From Bacteroidales bacterium (GTDB lineage Bacteria > Bacteroidota > Bacteroidia > Bacteroidales > UBA932): DNA of 25,517 nucleotides. Shown here one piece after another: positions 15,119 to 21,814 of this stretch (positions within the stretch are counted from its first letter, which is position 1; every line of letters starts with the position of its first letter). Made by a program: the position numbers and the translations under genes. The notes beneath the pieces were generated by a model. That model was not told where the DNA came from and made no database searches. It saw only the letters and a program-made list of their open reading frames with translations. The stretch is taken from contig JAFXUS010000031.1 in the NCBI GenBank assembly GCA_017535125.1, positions 1-25,517 of the forward strand, in the 5' to 3' direction.

Positions 15119-16540
15119 CTATGCGCCGATGATGCGGTGTGCGAGTGCGATGACTTCCTCGCCGAGCCGTTGCGCCTCCTCCTCGGTCTGCGCCTCGGAG
15201 TAGATGCGGATGATGGGCTCGGTGTTGGATTTGCGGAGGTGGACCCACTGCTTGCGCGCCTCGAAGTCGATCTTGACGCCGTCGATGGTGTTCACTTTTT
15301 CGTTCTTGAACTGCTCCTTCATCGCGTCCAGGATGCGGTCGATCAGGGCCGTGTCGCTCAGGTCGATGCGGTTCTTGGCGATGAAGTACGGCGGCAGCGT
15401 GGCCTTGTAGGCGCTCACGCTCAGACCCTTGTGGGCCAGGTGGCTGAGGAAGAGCGCCACGCCCACCATGGCGTCGCGGCCGCAATGGCTCGCGGGATAG
15501 ATCACGCCGCCGTTGCCTTCGCCGCCGATCAGCGCGTTCACGGCGTGCATCTTGGTGGTCACGTTGACCTCACCCACCGCTGCGGCGTAGTAGGTGCCGC
15601 CGTGGGCCTCGGTCACGTCGCGCAGCGCGCGGCTGGAGCTGAGGTTGGAAACCGTGTTGCGCGGCATCACGCCGGCTTTTTCGGCCCGCTCCAGCAGGTA
15701 GTCCGCGACGGCCACGAGGGTATATTCTTCGACGAAGGGCTTGCCGTCCTCGCAGATGAAGGCGAGGCGGTCCACGTCGGGATCGACGCTGATGCCCAGG
15801 TCCGCTTTCTCGCGGACCACCGTGTCGCTGAGCTCCACGAGGTTCTTCGGCAGTGGCTCGGGGTTGTGGGCGAAATCGCCCGTCGGCTCGCCGTTGAGGG
15901 TGATGCACTCCACGCCGAGGCGCTCCAGCAGGCGCGGCATGATGATGCCGCCGACGGAGTTGATGGCGTCCAGCACCACCTTGAATCCGGCCTTGCGGAT
16001 GGCTTCGGCGTCCACGGCCTCCAGGGCCAGGACGGCCTCGATGTGCTCGTCGGTGAAGTCATGCTCCACGATGCTGCCGAGCTCGTCCACTTCGGCGAAG
16101 TCGAACTTCCCGCTCTCCGCGAGGTCCAGGATGGCCTGGCCTTCGGCGGCCGTCAGGAACTCGCCGTGCTCGTTGAGGAGCTTGAGGGCGTTCCACTGGC
16201 GCGGGTTGTGGCTGGCGGTCAGGATGATGCCGCCGTCCGCGTTCGCGAACGTGACGGCCAGCTCCGTGGTCGGGGTGGAGGCGAAGCCGCACTTCACGAC
16301 GTCCACGCCGCAGGCGACCAGCGTCCCGCAGACGAGCTGCTCGACCATGGCGCCGCTGATGCGCGCGTCGCGGCCGACGACCACTTTATAGCGCTTTCCG
16401 CTGTTGGGAGCGGGCTTCCGCTCCTTCAGGCAGGCGCAGTATGCATAGGTGAATTTGACGATATCGACGGGGGTCAGGGCCTCGCCGGGGGCACCGCCGA
16501 TCGTACCGCGGATGCCGGAAATGGATTTTATCAATGTCAT
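15119..16540 (-). CDS. glmM: Phosphoglucosamine mutase-type phosphohexomutase
   Basis: This cytoplasmic alpha-D-phosphohexomutase probably interconverts glucosamine-6-phosphate and glucosamine-1-phosphate on the way to UDP-GlcNAc. It has 473 residues. The start MTLIKSISGIRGTIGG is the conserved N-terminus of the Bacteroidetes family, so the 18-residue upstream extension is rejected. The phosphoserine loop ILTASHNPRQW places Ser110 as the catalytic residue. The metal loop is VDPDVDRLAF, the sugar loop GGEGNGGVIYP, and the phosphate-binding loop RKSNTEPIIRIYSEA. It is the first gene of a leftward pair with the NamZ-like gene and is divergent from rpmE2. The distinction from phosphomannomutase is not certain from sequence alone. 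Confidence 0.9.
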   Translation of the reverse strand: MTLIKSISGIRGTIGGAPGEALTPVDIVKFTYAYCACLKERKPAPNSGKRYKVVVGRDARISGAMVEQLVCGTLVACGVDVVKCGFASTPTTELAVTFANADGGIILTASHNPRQWNALKLLNEHGEFLTAAEGQAILDLAESGKFDFAEVDELGSIVEHDFTDEHIEAVLALEAVDAEAIRKAGFKVVLDAINSVGGIIMPRLLERLGVECITLNGEPTGDFAHNPEPLPKNLVELSDTVVREKADLGISVDPDVDRLAFICEDGKPFVEEYTLVAVADYLLERAEKAGVMPRNTVSNLSSSRALRDVTEAHGGTYYAAAVGEVNVTTKMHAVNALIGGEGNGGVIYPASHCGRDAMVGVALFLSHLAHKGLSVSAYKATLPPYFIAKNRIDLSDTALIDRILDAMKEQFKNEKVNTIDGVKIDFEARKQWVHLRKSNTEPIIRIYSEAQTEEEAQRLGEEVIALAHRIIGA

Positions 16541-16542
16541 AG

Positions 16543-16575
16543 TTTGCAAAATTACGAAAATAATTCTTATCTTTG
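16543..16575 (+). promoter_or_regulatory. Promoter of ribosomal protein L31
   Basis: A -33 TTTG at 16543-16546 and a -7 TATCTTTG at 16568-16575 are separated by 21 bases and lie 26 bases before the rpmE2 ATG. The -33 box directly abuts the leftward -7 element of glmM. Confidence 0.8.
16547..16554 (-). promoter_or_regulatory. -7 element of glmM, implying a leaderless transcript
   Basis: Reading leftward, TAATTTTG at 16547-16554 matches TAnnTTTG and ends only six bases before the glmM ATG at 16540. The predicted transcription start falls at or next to the start codon. No -33 TTTG is found at the usual spacing, so the call is tentative. Confidence 0.4.
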
Positions 16576-16601
16576 CGCCTCGATTCAAAAACACTAGTGT
16601 A

Positions 16602-16853
16602 ATGAAAAAAGGAATCCATCCCGAAACCTACCGTCTTGTAGCTTTCAAGGATATGTCAAACGAGGACGTGTTCATCACCCGCTCCTGCGCTACCAGCAAG
16701 GAGAACATCACCATTGACGGTGTCGAGTACCCCCTCGTAAAGCTTGAGATTTCCAACACGTCTCACCCTTTCTACACCGGCAAGATGAAGATTGTCGACA
16801 GCGCCGGTCGTGTTGATATGTTCTATCAGCGATACAAGAGCCGCAAGAAATAA
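16602..16853 (+). CDS. rpmE2: Ribosomal protein L31, type B
   Basis: This is a large-subunit ribosomal protein of 83 residues, the usual length. The sequence MKKGIHPETYRLVAFKDMS, then the conserved block LEISNTSHPFYTGKMKIVDSAGRVDMFYQRY and a basic end, is diagnostic for the type B (zinc-free) form; the CxxC pair of the zinc form is absent. It is monocistronic, with its own promoter just upstream and an intrinsic terminator 27 bases after the stop. Confidence 0.97.
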   Translation: MKKGIHPETYRLVAFKDMSNEDVFITRSCATSKENITIDGVEYPLVKLEISNTSHPFYTGKMKIVDSAGRVDMFYQRYKSRKK

Positions 16854-16879
16854 TTTTCTGCGTCACAATAGGTTGAAAA

Positions 16880-16913
16880 ATCCCGATCGCCAGGCGACCG
16901 GGATCTTTTTTTT
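16880..16913 (+). terminator. Intrinsic terminator of rpmE2
   Basis: The arms 16880-16890 and 16894-16904 pair over 11 positions with one A-C mismatch (ATCCCG/CGGGAT and TCGC/GCGA) around a three-base loop. A run of eight T residues follows at 16906-16913. Confidence 0.9.
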
Positions 16914-16914
16914 A

Positions 16915-16934
16915 CTGGGGGATGGGTCCCCCAG
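16915..16934. repeat. GC-rich perfect hairpin between rpmE2 and priA
   Basis: CTGGGGGA at 16915-16922 pairs perfectly with TCCCCCAG at 16927-16934 around the loop TGGG. It is followed by another C-rich stretch (ACCCCCTCGG). It lacks a T tract on the rightward strand and sits next to an A/T run only on the other side. It could be an interspersed intergenic palindrome or a transcription end for the leftward msrA-priA operon. Confidence 0.5.
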
Positions 16935-16968
16935 ACCCCCTCGGTCGGCCTCCGGAACCTTTTCCTAT

Positions 16969-18612
16969 TTAGTCGACGGGATCGACGTCGGGGTAGGTGC
17001 CGGCGGGGAGGGTGTCCAGGAGGGCGGCCTTGCGGGCGGCGAGGCTGCGGTCGCGGGGGAGAAAATGGCGGTCGAGCACCTCTCCGCTGCCCTGGCGCCG
17101 GATTTCGACAAGCCGGGTGTAGGGCGGGAAGCCGAACTGGCGCCGCTCGTCGAGCAGGGCGTCGGCGCTGCGGGTGCCGTCGAAACGGGCGGGCACGGCC
17201 GTCTGCACGATGACGCGCGGGGCGAACTGGCAGAGCGTGCCCACGATCTGCGCGGCGCGCTCGTCCGCGCGGAAATCATCGCGGGACACCAGTGCATCGG
17301 CCTGCAGCACGGCGATCAGGGCCGCGCCGTCAGCCCCTTCGCGCTTCAGCGCGTTCAGGGTCCGGACGCGGACGTCCCGCTCCGGGAACAGCGCGTCGAT
17401 CTCCTCCTGCAGCGGCTCGGGCTTCTCCCAGCCGCGCAGCAGCAGGACGGGGCCTTCCGTTTCCCGGACGGCTTCGATCAGTTTGCGGGAGAAGGTCCCG
17501 ACGATGCCGTTCTTGCGCCGCTCGGCGGCCAGGTCGATGACCTCGGCGGGAGATTCGCCGATCTGGGTCGGCGAATGACGGAATTCCAGGGTCGGCGAAT
17601 GACGGGAAGAACCGTCCAGGACATATTTCCCGAGACGGACGTTGAGGAGGGTCTCCAGCGAGGGGACGGCGGCGCCGAGCAGGACGCGTGCACCGTGGAT
17701 GCCTGCGAGGGCGATGGCTGCATCCCGGCCATGGTAGCGCGGCGCGGGCTCCGTCTGCTTGTAGGCGGGGTCCTGCTCCTCGTCCACGACGACGAGCCCG
17801 AGCAACCGGTAGGGGAGGAAGAGGGCGGAACGGGTGCCGAGGATGACGGCGGGCGCGCCGCTGCGCAGCCGTTCGGCGACGGCGCGGCGCTGAACGGGTG
17901 TCCTGCCGGAATGGAAGACCAGCAGCTGCTGGCCGAATTCCGGCGAGAGCAACGCCTCCAGGCGGTCGCAGAAGGCGATTTCGGGCGTCAGGACCAGGGC
18001 CTGGCGGCCGGTGGCCAGCGTTTCCCGCAGGGCGGGGAGGTAATCGTCCCGCCGACCGGGTGCCGTCAGTACTGTAGGCTTCCCCCCGTCATTCGACGGC
18101 CCCCCTTCGTCATTCGCCGGCTTGACCGGCGAATCTTCCCGTTCATACCCCGTAATATCCGCGAGCAGCGCGTCGCGTTCGGCCGCCAGGCGCGCGCTGA
18201 CGCGTTCCCCGTGGCGTCCGGCGAGTTGCTGCTCCTTTTTGGCCAGGCGCTCGCGCAGGCGGGCGAGGATGTCGGCGGCCGTCTGCTCGCTGCGCAACTT
18301 GAGCAGCGGGTAGGCCGCCTTATAGACCTCTCCGAGGGTGCAGAGATAGTATTCGGACAGGAATTCCCAGAAACGGAGCTCCTCCGCGGTGACGGCAGGC
18401 AGCTCGTCCTGCACGGCCACGATGTCCTGGATCCGCTCCGGCGGCAGGTCGGGCCGCTCGAGCGCACGCCAGACCACGCCGTCGTAGCGCCGACGCCCAA
18501 GCTCGACGCACACGCGCCGACCCGGCTCCAGCGGCACGGGAGCGCCATAGGTGGGAATCCACCGGAGCTTGACCGGCAGGAGAACCTGAATGTATGTCCG
18601 GGCTGCCGTCAT
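16969..18612 (-). CDS. priA: PriA-like primosomal protein N', shortened and lacking ATPase and zinc motifs
   Basis: PriA is the replication-restart helicase; this homologue has 547 residues where Bacteroidetes PriA usually has about 800. The 3'-DNA-binding domain is recognisable (residues 1-105: YIQVLLPVKL, GRRVCVELGRRRYDGVV, FWEFLSEYYLCTLGEVYKAAYP). Helicase lobe 1 keeps ALVLTPEIAF, LGTRSALFLPYRLLGLVVVDEEQDPAYKQTEPAPRYHGRDAA and LLGAAVPSLET. However, the Walker A GxxGSGKT loop is replaced by TAPGRRDDY (183-191) and DEEH has become DEEQ. The eight-cysteine zinc region after LLL(R)GW is missing, and the motif VI GRAGR is replaced by QFAPR. The C-terminus QFGFPPYTRLVEI...YPDVDP matches the family. 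The frame is intact throughout. It follows msrA by 13 bases. It probably retains a structural or loading role without helicase activity, as has been proposed for actinobacterial PriA. Confidence 0.8.
   Translation of the reverse strand: MTAARTYIQVLLPVKLRWIPTYGAPVPLEPGRRVCVELGRRRYDGVVWRALERPDLPPERIQDIVAVQDELPAVTAEELRFWEFLSEYYLCTLGEVYKAAYPLLKLRSEQTAADILARLRERLAKKEQQLAGRHGERVSARLAAERDALLADITGYEREDSPVKPANDEGGPSNDGGKPTVLTAPGRRDDYLPALRETLATGRQALVLTPEIAFCDRLEALLSPEFGQQLLVFHSGRTPVQRRAVAERLRSGAPAVILGTRSALFLPYRLLGLVVVDEEQDPAYKQTEPAPRYHGRDAAIALAGIHGARVLLGAAVPSLETLLNVRLGKYVLDGSSRHSPTLEFRHSPTQIGESPAEVIDLAAERRKNGIVGTFSRKLIEAVRETEGPVLLLRGWEKPEPLQEEIDALFPERDVRVRTLNALKREGADGAALIAVLQADALVSRDDFRADERAAQIVGTLCQFAPRVIVQTAVPARFDGTRSADALLDERRQFGFPPYTRLVEIRRQGSGEVLDRHFLPRDRSLAARKAALLDTLPAGTYPDVDPVD
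17553..17605. repeat. Palindromic repeat plus 17-base direct duplication inside priA
   Basis: ATTCGCCGA at 17553-17561 pairs with TCGGCGAAT at 17568-17576 around a six-base loop. The segment GGGTCGGCGAATGACGG at 17565-17581 is repeated exactly at 17589-17605, with a period of 24 bases that keeps the reading frame. In the protein it yields two RHSPT units (residues about 337-348). The core ATTCGCC...GGCGAAT is shared with the repeat at 18086-18139. Confidence 0.75.
18086..18139. repeat. Second palindromic repeat inside priA
   Basis: ATTCGCCGG at 18112-18120 pairs perfectly with CCGGCGAAT at 18126-18134 around the loop CTTGA. The unit begins CGTCATTCGCCGG and ends CGGCGAATCTTCC. A shorter relative, CCGTC-ATTC-GACGG at 18086-18099, precedes it. 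In the protein it yields the low-complexity segment EDSPVKPANDEGGPSNDGG (159-177). Relative to the copy at 17553-17605 it lies in the opposite orientation. Confidence 0.75.
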
Positions 18613-18625
18613 GTCCGGGATAAGA

Positions 18626-19150
18626 TTAATCGGTGTCGCCCGCGGGCTCGTTGGCCGTGCGCGCGAACTCCATCAGGGCCAGGGGAATGTGGCAATAGCC
18701 GTCCGGATGCTTGTCCAGGTAGTCCTGGTGCTCCGCTTCGGCGCGGTAGAAATTCTTGAGCGGCTTGACCTCCACGGCCAGCGGCGCCTTGATTTCGCCG
18801 GCCACGCGGTCGTAGATCCGCTGGATGGCGGGCAGGTCGGCCGGGTCGCTGTAGTAGATCCCGGTGCGGTAGCGCGTGCCCTCGTCCTCGCCCTGCTTGT
18901 TGAGGCTGGTGGGGTCGATGGCCTTGAAATATACCTGGATCAGACGGTCCAGCCCGAGCACGTCGGGGTCATAGACCACGTGGACGGCCTCGGCATAGCC
19001 GGTCTTGTCGGTATATACTTCCCGGTAGGTGGGGTAGGCGATATTGCCGTTGGCATAACCGGTTTCGGTCTTGACGACCCCGCGGACGCGTTTGAGGTAA
19101 TGCTCAGCGCCCCAGAAACAGCCGGCAGCCAGATAAATGTCTTTCGTCAT
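18626..19150 (-). CDS. msrA: Peptide methionine sulfoxide reductase MsrA
   Basis: It reduces methionine-S-sulfoxide in proteins and free methionine. It has 174 residues from the ATG at 19148-19150 (MTKDIYLAAGCFWGAEHYLK); the five-codon upstream extension would need a TTG start and is not supported. Cys11 in the GCFWG motif is the catalytic residue. Other family blocks are RGVVKTETGYANG, YREVYTDKTGYAEAVHVVYDP, FKAIDPTSLNKQGEDEGTRYRTGIYY and EAEHQDYLDKHPDGYCHI. There is no C-terminal resolving cysteine beyond Cys in GYCHI. The chain has no signal peptide, so it is cytoplasmic. It is the first gene of a leftward pair with priA, 13 bases apart. Confidence 0.95.
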   Translation of the reverse strand: MTKDIYLAAGCFWGAEHYLKRVRGVVKTETGYANGNIAYPTYREVYTDKTGYAEAVHVVYDPDVLGLDRLIQVYFKAIDPTSLNKQGEDEGTRYRTGIYYSDPADLPAIQRIYDRVAGEIKAPLAVEVKPLKNFYRAEAEHQDYLDKHPDGYCHIPLALMEFARTANEPAGDTD

Positions 19151-19174
19151 TCGTTTATCAGTCAATCACAGGTA

Positions 19175-19182
19175 CAAAAATA
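19175..19182 (-). promoter_or_regulatory. -7 element of msrA
   Basis: Reading leftward, TATTTTTG at 19175-19182 matches TAnnTTTG, 24 bases before the msrA ATG. No convincing -33 box is seen. It also supports the short start, since the TTG at 19165 would be nearly leaderless. Confidence 0.45.
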
Positions 19183-19194
19183 GGAAAAATGATG

Positions 19195-19202
19195 TAACTT
19201 TG
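19195..19202 (+). promoter_or_regulatory. -7 element of the flavodoxin-like gene
   Basis: TAACTTTG at 19195-19202 fits the Bacteroidetes -7 consensus and lies 42 bases before the ATG at 19245. It is divergent from the msrA element. A TTTG -33 box is not visible at the usual distance. Confidence 0.5.
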
Positions 19203-19244
19203 TAAGACTGCATCAGAAAAGTTGATAACTAAATAACCGATATC

Positions 19245-20033
19245 ATGAAACGTATTTTAATCGTGGCAGTTATGGTATTATTCGCCGTTTCCTGCGGCCA
19301 GAAGGCGACTTCCAAGGCCCTTGTGCTGTATTATTCCGAGACCGGCACCACGAAGATGGTCGCCGAGGCGATCCAGCAGGCGCTGGGCGCCGATATCGAA
19401 GAAATTGTCGTGGTGGATCCGTACGATCCCGATTTCAACGCGACCATCGCGCGCGGCCAGAAGGAGATGGCGGAAGACAACTACCCGGCCATTCAGTCCC
19501 TTGCTTCGAACCTTCAGGATTACGACGTCATCTTCCTGGGCTACCCGGTCTGGTTCGGCACCTACGCCAATCCGATCGAGACGCTCCTGAGGACCGAGGA
19601 CTTCAGCGGCCGGAAGATCGTCCCGTTCTGCACCTTCGGCAGCGGCGGCCTGGACACCAGTTCGAAGGCCATTTGCGAGAAGCTCCCCGATGCGGAGGTC
19701 CTGCCGGGCTATGGCGTCCGCACCGCGCGCGTCGAGGCCGCTCCCGCGGAGATCGACCGTTTCCTGAAGGAGAGCGGCTTCCTGGCCGGAAAATATGAGA
19801 AGCGGGCGGAATTCCCCGCTCCGCACGCGGTCTCCGAGGAGGAATCCGCCATCTTCGACGCGGCGGTCGGCACCTATCCGATGATCCGCGCCAAGGCGGC
19901 CGAGGTGGCTGAGCGCGCCGTGTCCGGCGGCAAGGAGTACCTCTTCACCGCGCAGGACCGCGGCGGCTCGATCAAGGTCTATGTCCTCGCCGAGGACGGC
20001 AAGGATCCCGTTTTCACGCAGGTGCTGCGGTAG
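19245..20033 (+). CDS. Exported flavodoxin-like lipoprotein
   Basis: This 262-residue protein has a lipoprotein signal (MKRILIVAVMVLFAVSC, lipidated Cys17) followed by a flavodoxin fold. The phosphate/FMN loop is LVLYYSETGTTKMVAEAI (residues about 26-43). The middle strand is YDVIFLGYPVWFGTYANPIETLL and the third loop is VPFCTFGSGGLDTSSKAI, both typical of flavodoxin_4-type proteins. Residues about 180-262 are an extra domain (FPAPHAVSEEESAIFDAAVGTYP... GSIKVYVLAEDGKDPVFTQVLR) that I do not recognise. An FMN protein anchored outside the cytoplasm is unusual for flavodoxins and suggests a quinone- or respiration-linked electron carrier or reductase. The acyl-CoA synthetase starts 35 bases downstream and is probably co-transcribed. 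The fold is confident; the redox partner is unknown. Confidence 0.85.
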   Translation: MKRILIVAVMVLFAVSCGQKATSKALVLYYSETGTTKMVAEAIQQALGADIEEIVVVDPYDPDFNATIARGQKEMAEDNYPAIQSLASNLQDYDVIFLGYPVWFGTYANPIETLLRTEDFSGRKIVPFCTFGSGGLDTSSKAICEKLPDAEVLPGYGVRTARVEAAPAEIDRFLKESGFLAGKYEKRAEFPAPHAVSEEESAIFDAAVGTYPMIRAKAAEVAERAVSGGKEYLFTAQDRGGSIKVYVLAEDGKDPVFTQVLR

Positions 20034-20068
20034 AGACGAGTTAAGTGACTAAAACCAGTTAACCTGAA

Positions 20069-21802
20069 ATGAACTTGCATAAAAACTATCCCGTCTATAA
20101 TACGACGTTCATCGATGACATGCGCTCCATTGTGGAGGAAGCCGCGACGAACTTCCCTGACAGGACGGCGCTGTCGTACAAAATACATCCATCTGACACC
20201 GAAGTGATCCGGGTCAGTTTCCCGGAGTGGCGCGACGATGTTCGGAACCTCGGCACGGCCTTGATCGCCAAGGGGTTGCGGGAAAAGAACATTGCACTGA
20301 TCGGCGAGAATTCCTACGGCTGGTGCTGCTCTTTCTTCGCCATCATGGCCATCGGCTCGGTGGTCGTGCCCGTCGACAAGGATCTGGCCCCCGAGGATAT
20401 TGCGGGCATCATGGACGCGACCGGATGCGTTGCGGCAATCGTCGGCAAGGCCGCCCGGGCCAAGTGCGACGCCCTGCTGTCCGGCGGGGCGTGCCCCTCG
20501 GTCAAGACGCTCGCGCTGGTCGAGCCGGATCCGGATGCCGTTTTCCCGGGCAGGGAAGTATTCTCGCTGAAACAGCTCGAAGACGAGGGCAACGCACTGT
20601 ATGCCGCCGGGAACAACGCCTACTACGACTATGAGCTCGACCCCCGACGCCTGGCGTCCATCGTCTACACTTCGGGCACCACGGGCAAGGGGAAAGGCGT
20701 CATGCTCTCGCAGACGAACATCGGCCAGGACATGACGCTGGGCATGTATAATTTCGCGCTGACATCCAAGACGCTGCACGTCCTCCCGCCGCACCATACC
20801 TTCGGCTCCACGGTCAACTACGTGGGGCATCTCGCCCAAGGCATTGAGGTCTATATCTCCAGCGGCCTGAAGCATGTGAGCGACGAGATCCGTGAGCAGC
20901 AGCCCACCCACCTGATCCTCGTGCCGGCTTTCCTGGAGGTGATGCACAAGAAGATCTGGGACGGGGCGCGCAAGAGCGGCAAGACTGGCCTGCTGAAGAC
21001 GATGATGGCCGTCAGCAATGGCCTCCGCAAGGTCGGCATCGACGTGCGCCGCAAGCTCTTCAAGAGCGTGCTGGAGCCGTTTGGCGGCAAACTGGAGATG
21101 ATCATCTGCGGCGGCGCGAAGCTGGACGAGGAGATCATCCGTACCTTTGATGCCATCGGTATCACCATCATGAACGGCTACGGCATCACCGAATGCGCGC
21201 CGCTGATTTCCTGCAACCGCAACCTCTATCAGAAGGCAGGCAGCGTGGGCCTTCCGATCTTCGACCTCCGTGTCAGGATCGACGACCCGGACGCCAACGG
21301 CGAAGGGGAGATCTGCGTCAAGGGACCCAACGTCATGCTGGGCTACTTCAACAACCCCGAGGCGACGGCGGAGGTCTTCGACAAGGACGGCTTCTTCCAC
21401 ACCGGCGACTACGGCCGCCTGGACGACGAAGGCTGGATCTACATCACCGGCCGCAAGAAGAACCTCATCATCCTGTCCAACGGCAAGAACGTCTATCCCG
21501 AGGAGCTGGAGGCTGACATCCAGAAGATCACGGGCGTGGCGGAAGTCGTGGTTTACGCCGGCGAGAGCCGCCTGAACAAGGACAAGGAGACCATCGTGGC
21601 CGAGATCTTCCCGGACGCCGACGCCGTCAAGGCGATGGGCATCCAGGATCCCCAGGCCTACTTCGAGGAGCAGATCAAGAAACTCAACGCCAAGCTGCCG
21701 CCCTACAAGCTCATCAAGCGGGTCAAGCTCCGCAACGTCGAGTTCCAGAAGAATACCTCCCGCAAGATTGTCCGCTTCATCATCGACAAGTCGGTGGACT
21801 AG
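20069..21802 (+). CDS. AMP-forming long-chain acyl-CoA synthetase-like ligase
   Basis: It activates a carboxylic acid, probably a fatty acid, with ATP and CoA. It has 577 residues and belongs to the ANL adenylate-forming superfamily. The P-loop is YTSGTTGKGKGVM (200-212), the adenine loop MNGYGITECAP (368-378), and the ribose-binding Asp lies in HTGDYGRLDDEGW (444-456). The hinge is GRKKNLIILSNGKNVYPEELE, and the C-terminal catalytic Lys566 is in NTSRKIVRF. There is no signal peptide. Bacteroidetes FadD-like proteins have this size and motif set; chain-length preference cannot be read from the sequence. It follows the flavodoxin-like gene and ends 12 bases before the convergent ABC gene, with no hairpin visible between them. 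Confidence 0.92.
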   Translation: MNLHKNYPVYNTTFIDDMRSIVEEAATNFPDRTALSYKIHPSDTEVIRVSFPEWRDDVRNLGTALIAKGLREKNIALIGENSYGWCCSFFAIMAIGSVVVPVDKDLAPEDIAGIMDATGCVAAIVGKAARAKCDALLSGGACPSVKTLALVEPDPDAVFPGREVFSLKQLEDEGNALYAAGNNAYYDYELDPRRLASIVYTSGTTGKGKGVMLSQTNIGQDMTLGMYNFALTSKTLHVLPPHHTFGSTVNYVGHLAQGIEVYISSGLKHVSDEIREQQPTHLILVPAFLEVMHKKIWDGARKSGKTGLLKTMMAVSNGLRKVGIDVRRKLFKSVLEPFGGKLEMIICGGAKLDEEIIRTFDAIGITIMNGYGITECAPLISCNRNLYQKAGSVGLPIFDLRVRIDDPDANGEGEICVKGPNVMLGYFNNPEATAEVFDKDGFFHTGDYGRLDDEGWIYITGRKKNLIILSNGKNVYPEELEADIQKITGVAEVVVYAGESRLNKDKETIVAEIFPDADAVKAMGIQDPQAYFEEQIKKLNAKLPPYKLIKRVKLRNVEFQKNTSRKIVRFIIDKSVD

Positions 21803-21814
21803 CGGAAGCGGCTG

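Noticed and set aside
14132..16597. Rightward open frame of 821 codons across the NamZ-like and glmM genes
   Set aside because: It spans two well-identified genes and their junction on the other strand and shows no family signature.
17553..18139. CRISPR-like array in the priA region
   Set aside because: The repeats are few, inverted relative to each other, irregularly spaced and in a coding frame; there are no spacers of uniform length and no cas genes.
19141..19156. CGTCATTCG at the msrA start as another copy of the priA palindrome
   Set aside because: Only nine bases match and there is no complementary arm, so chance similarity is more likely.
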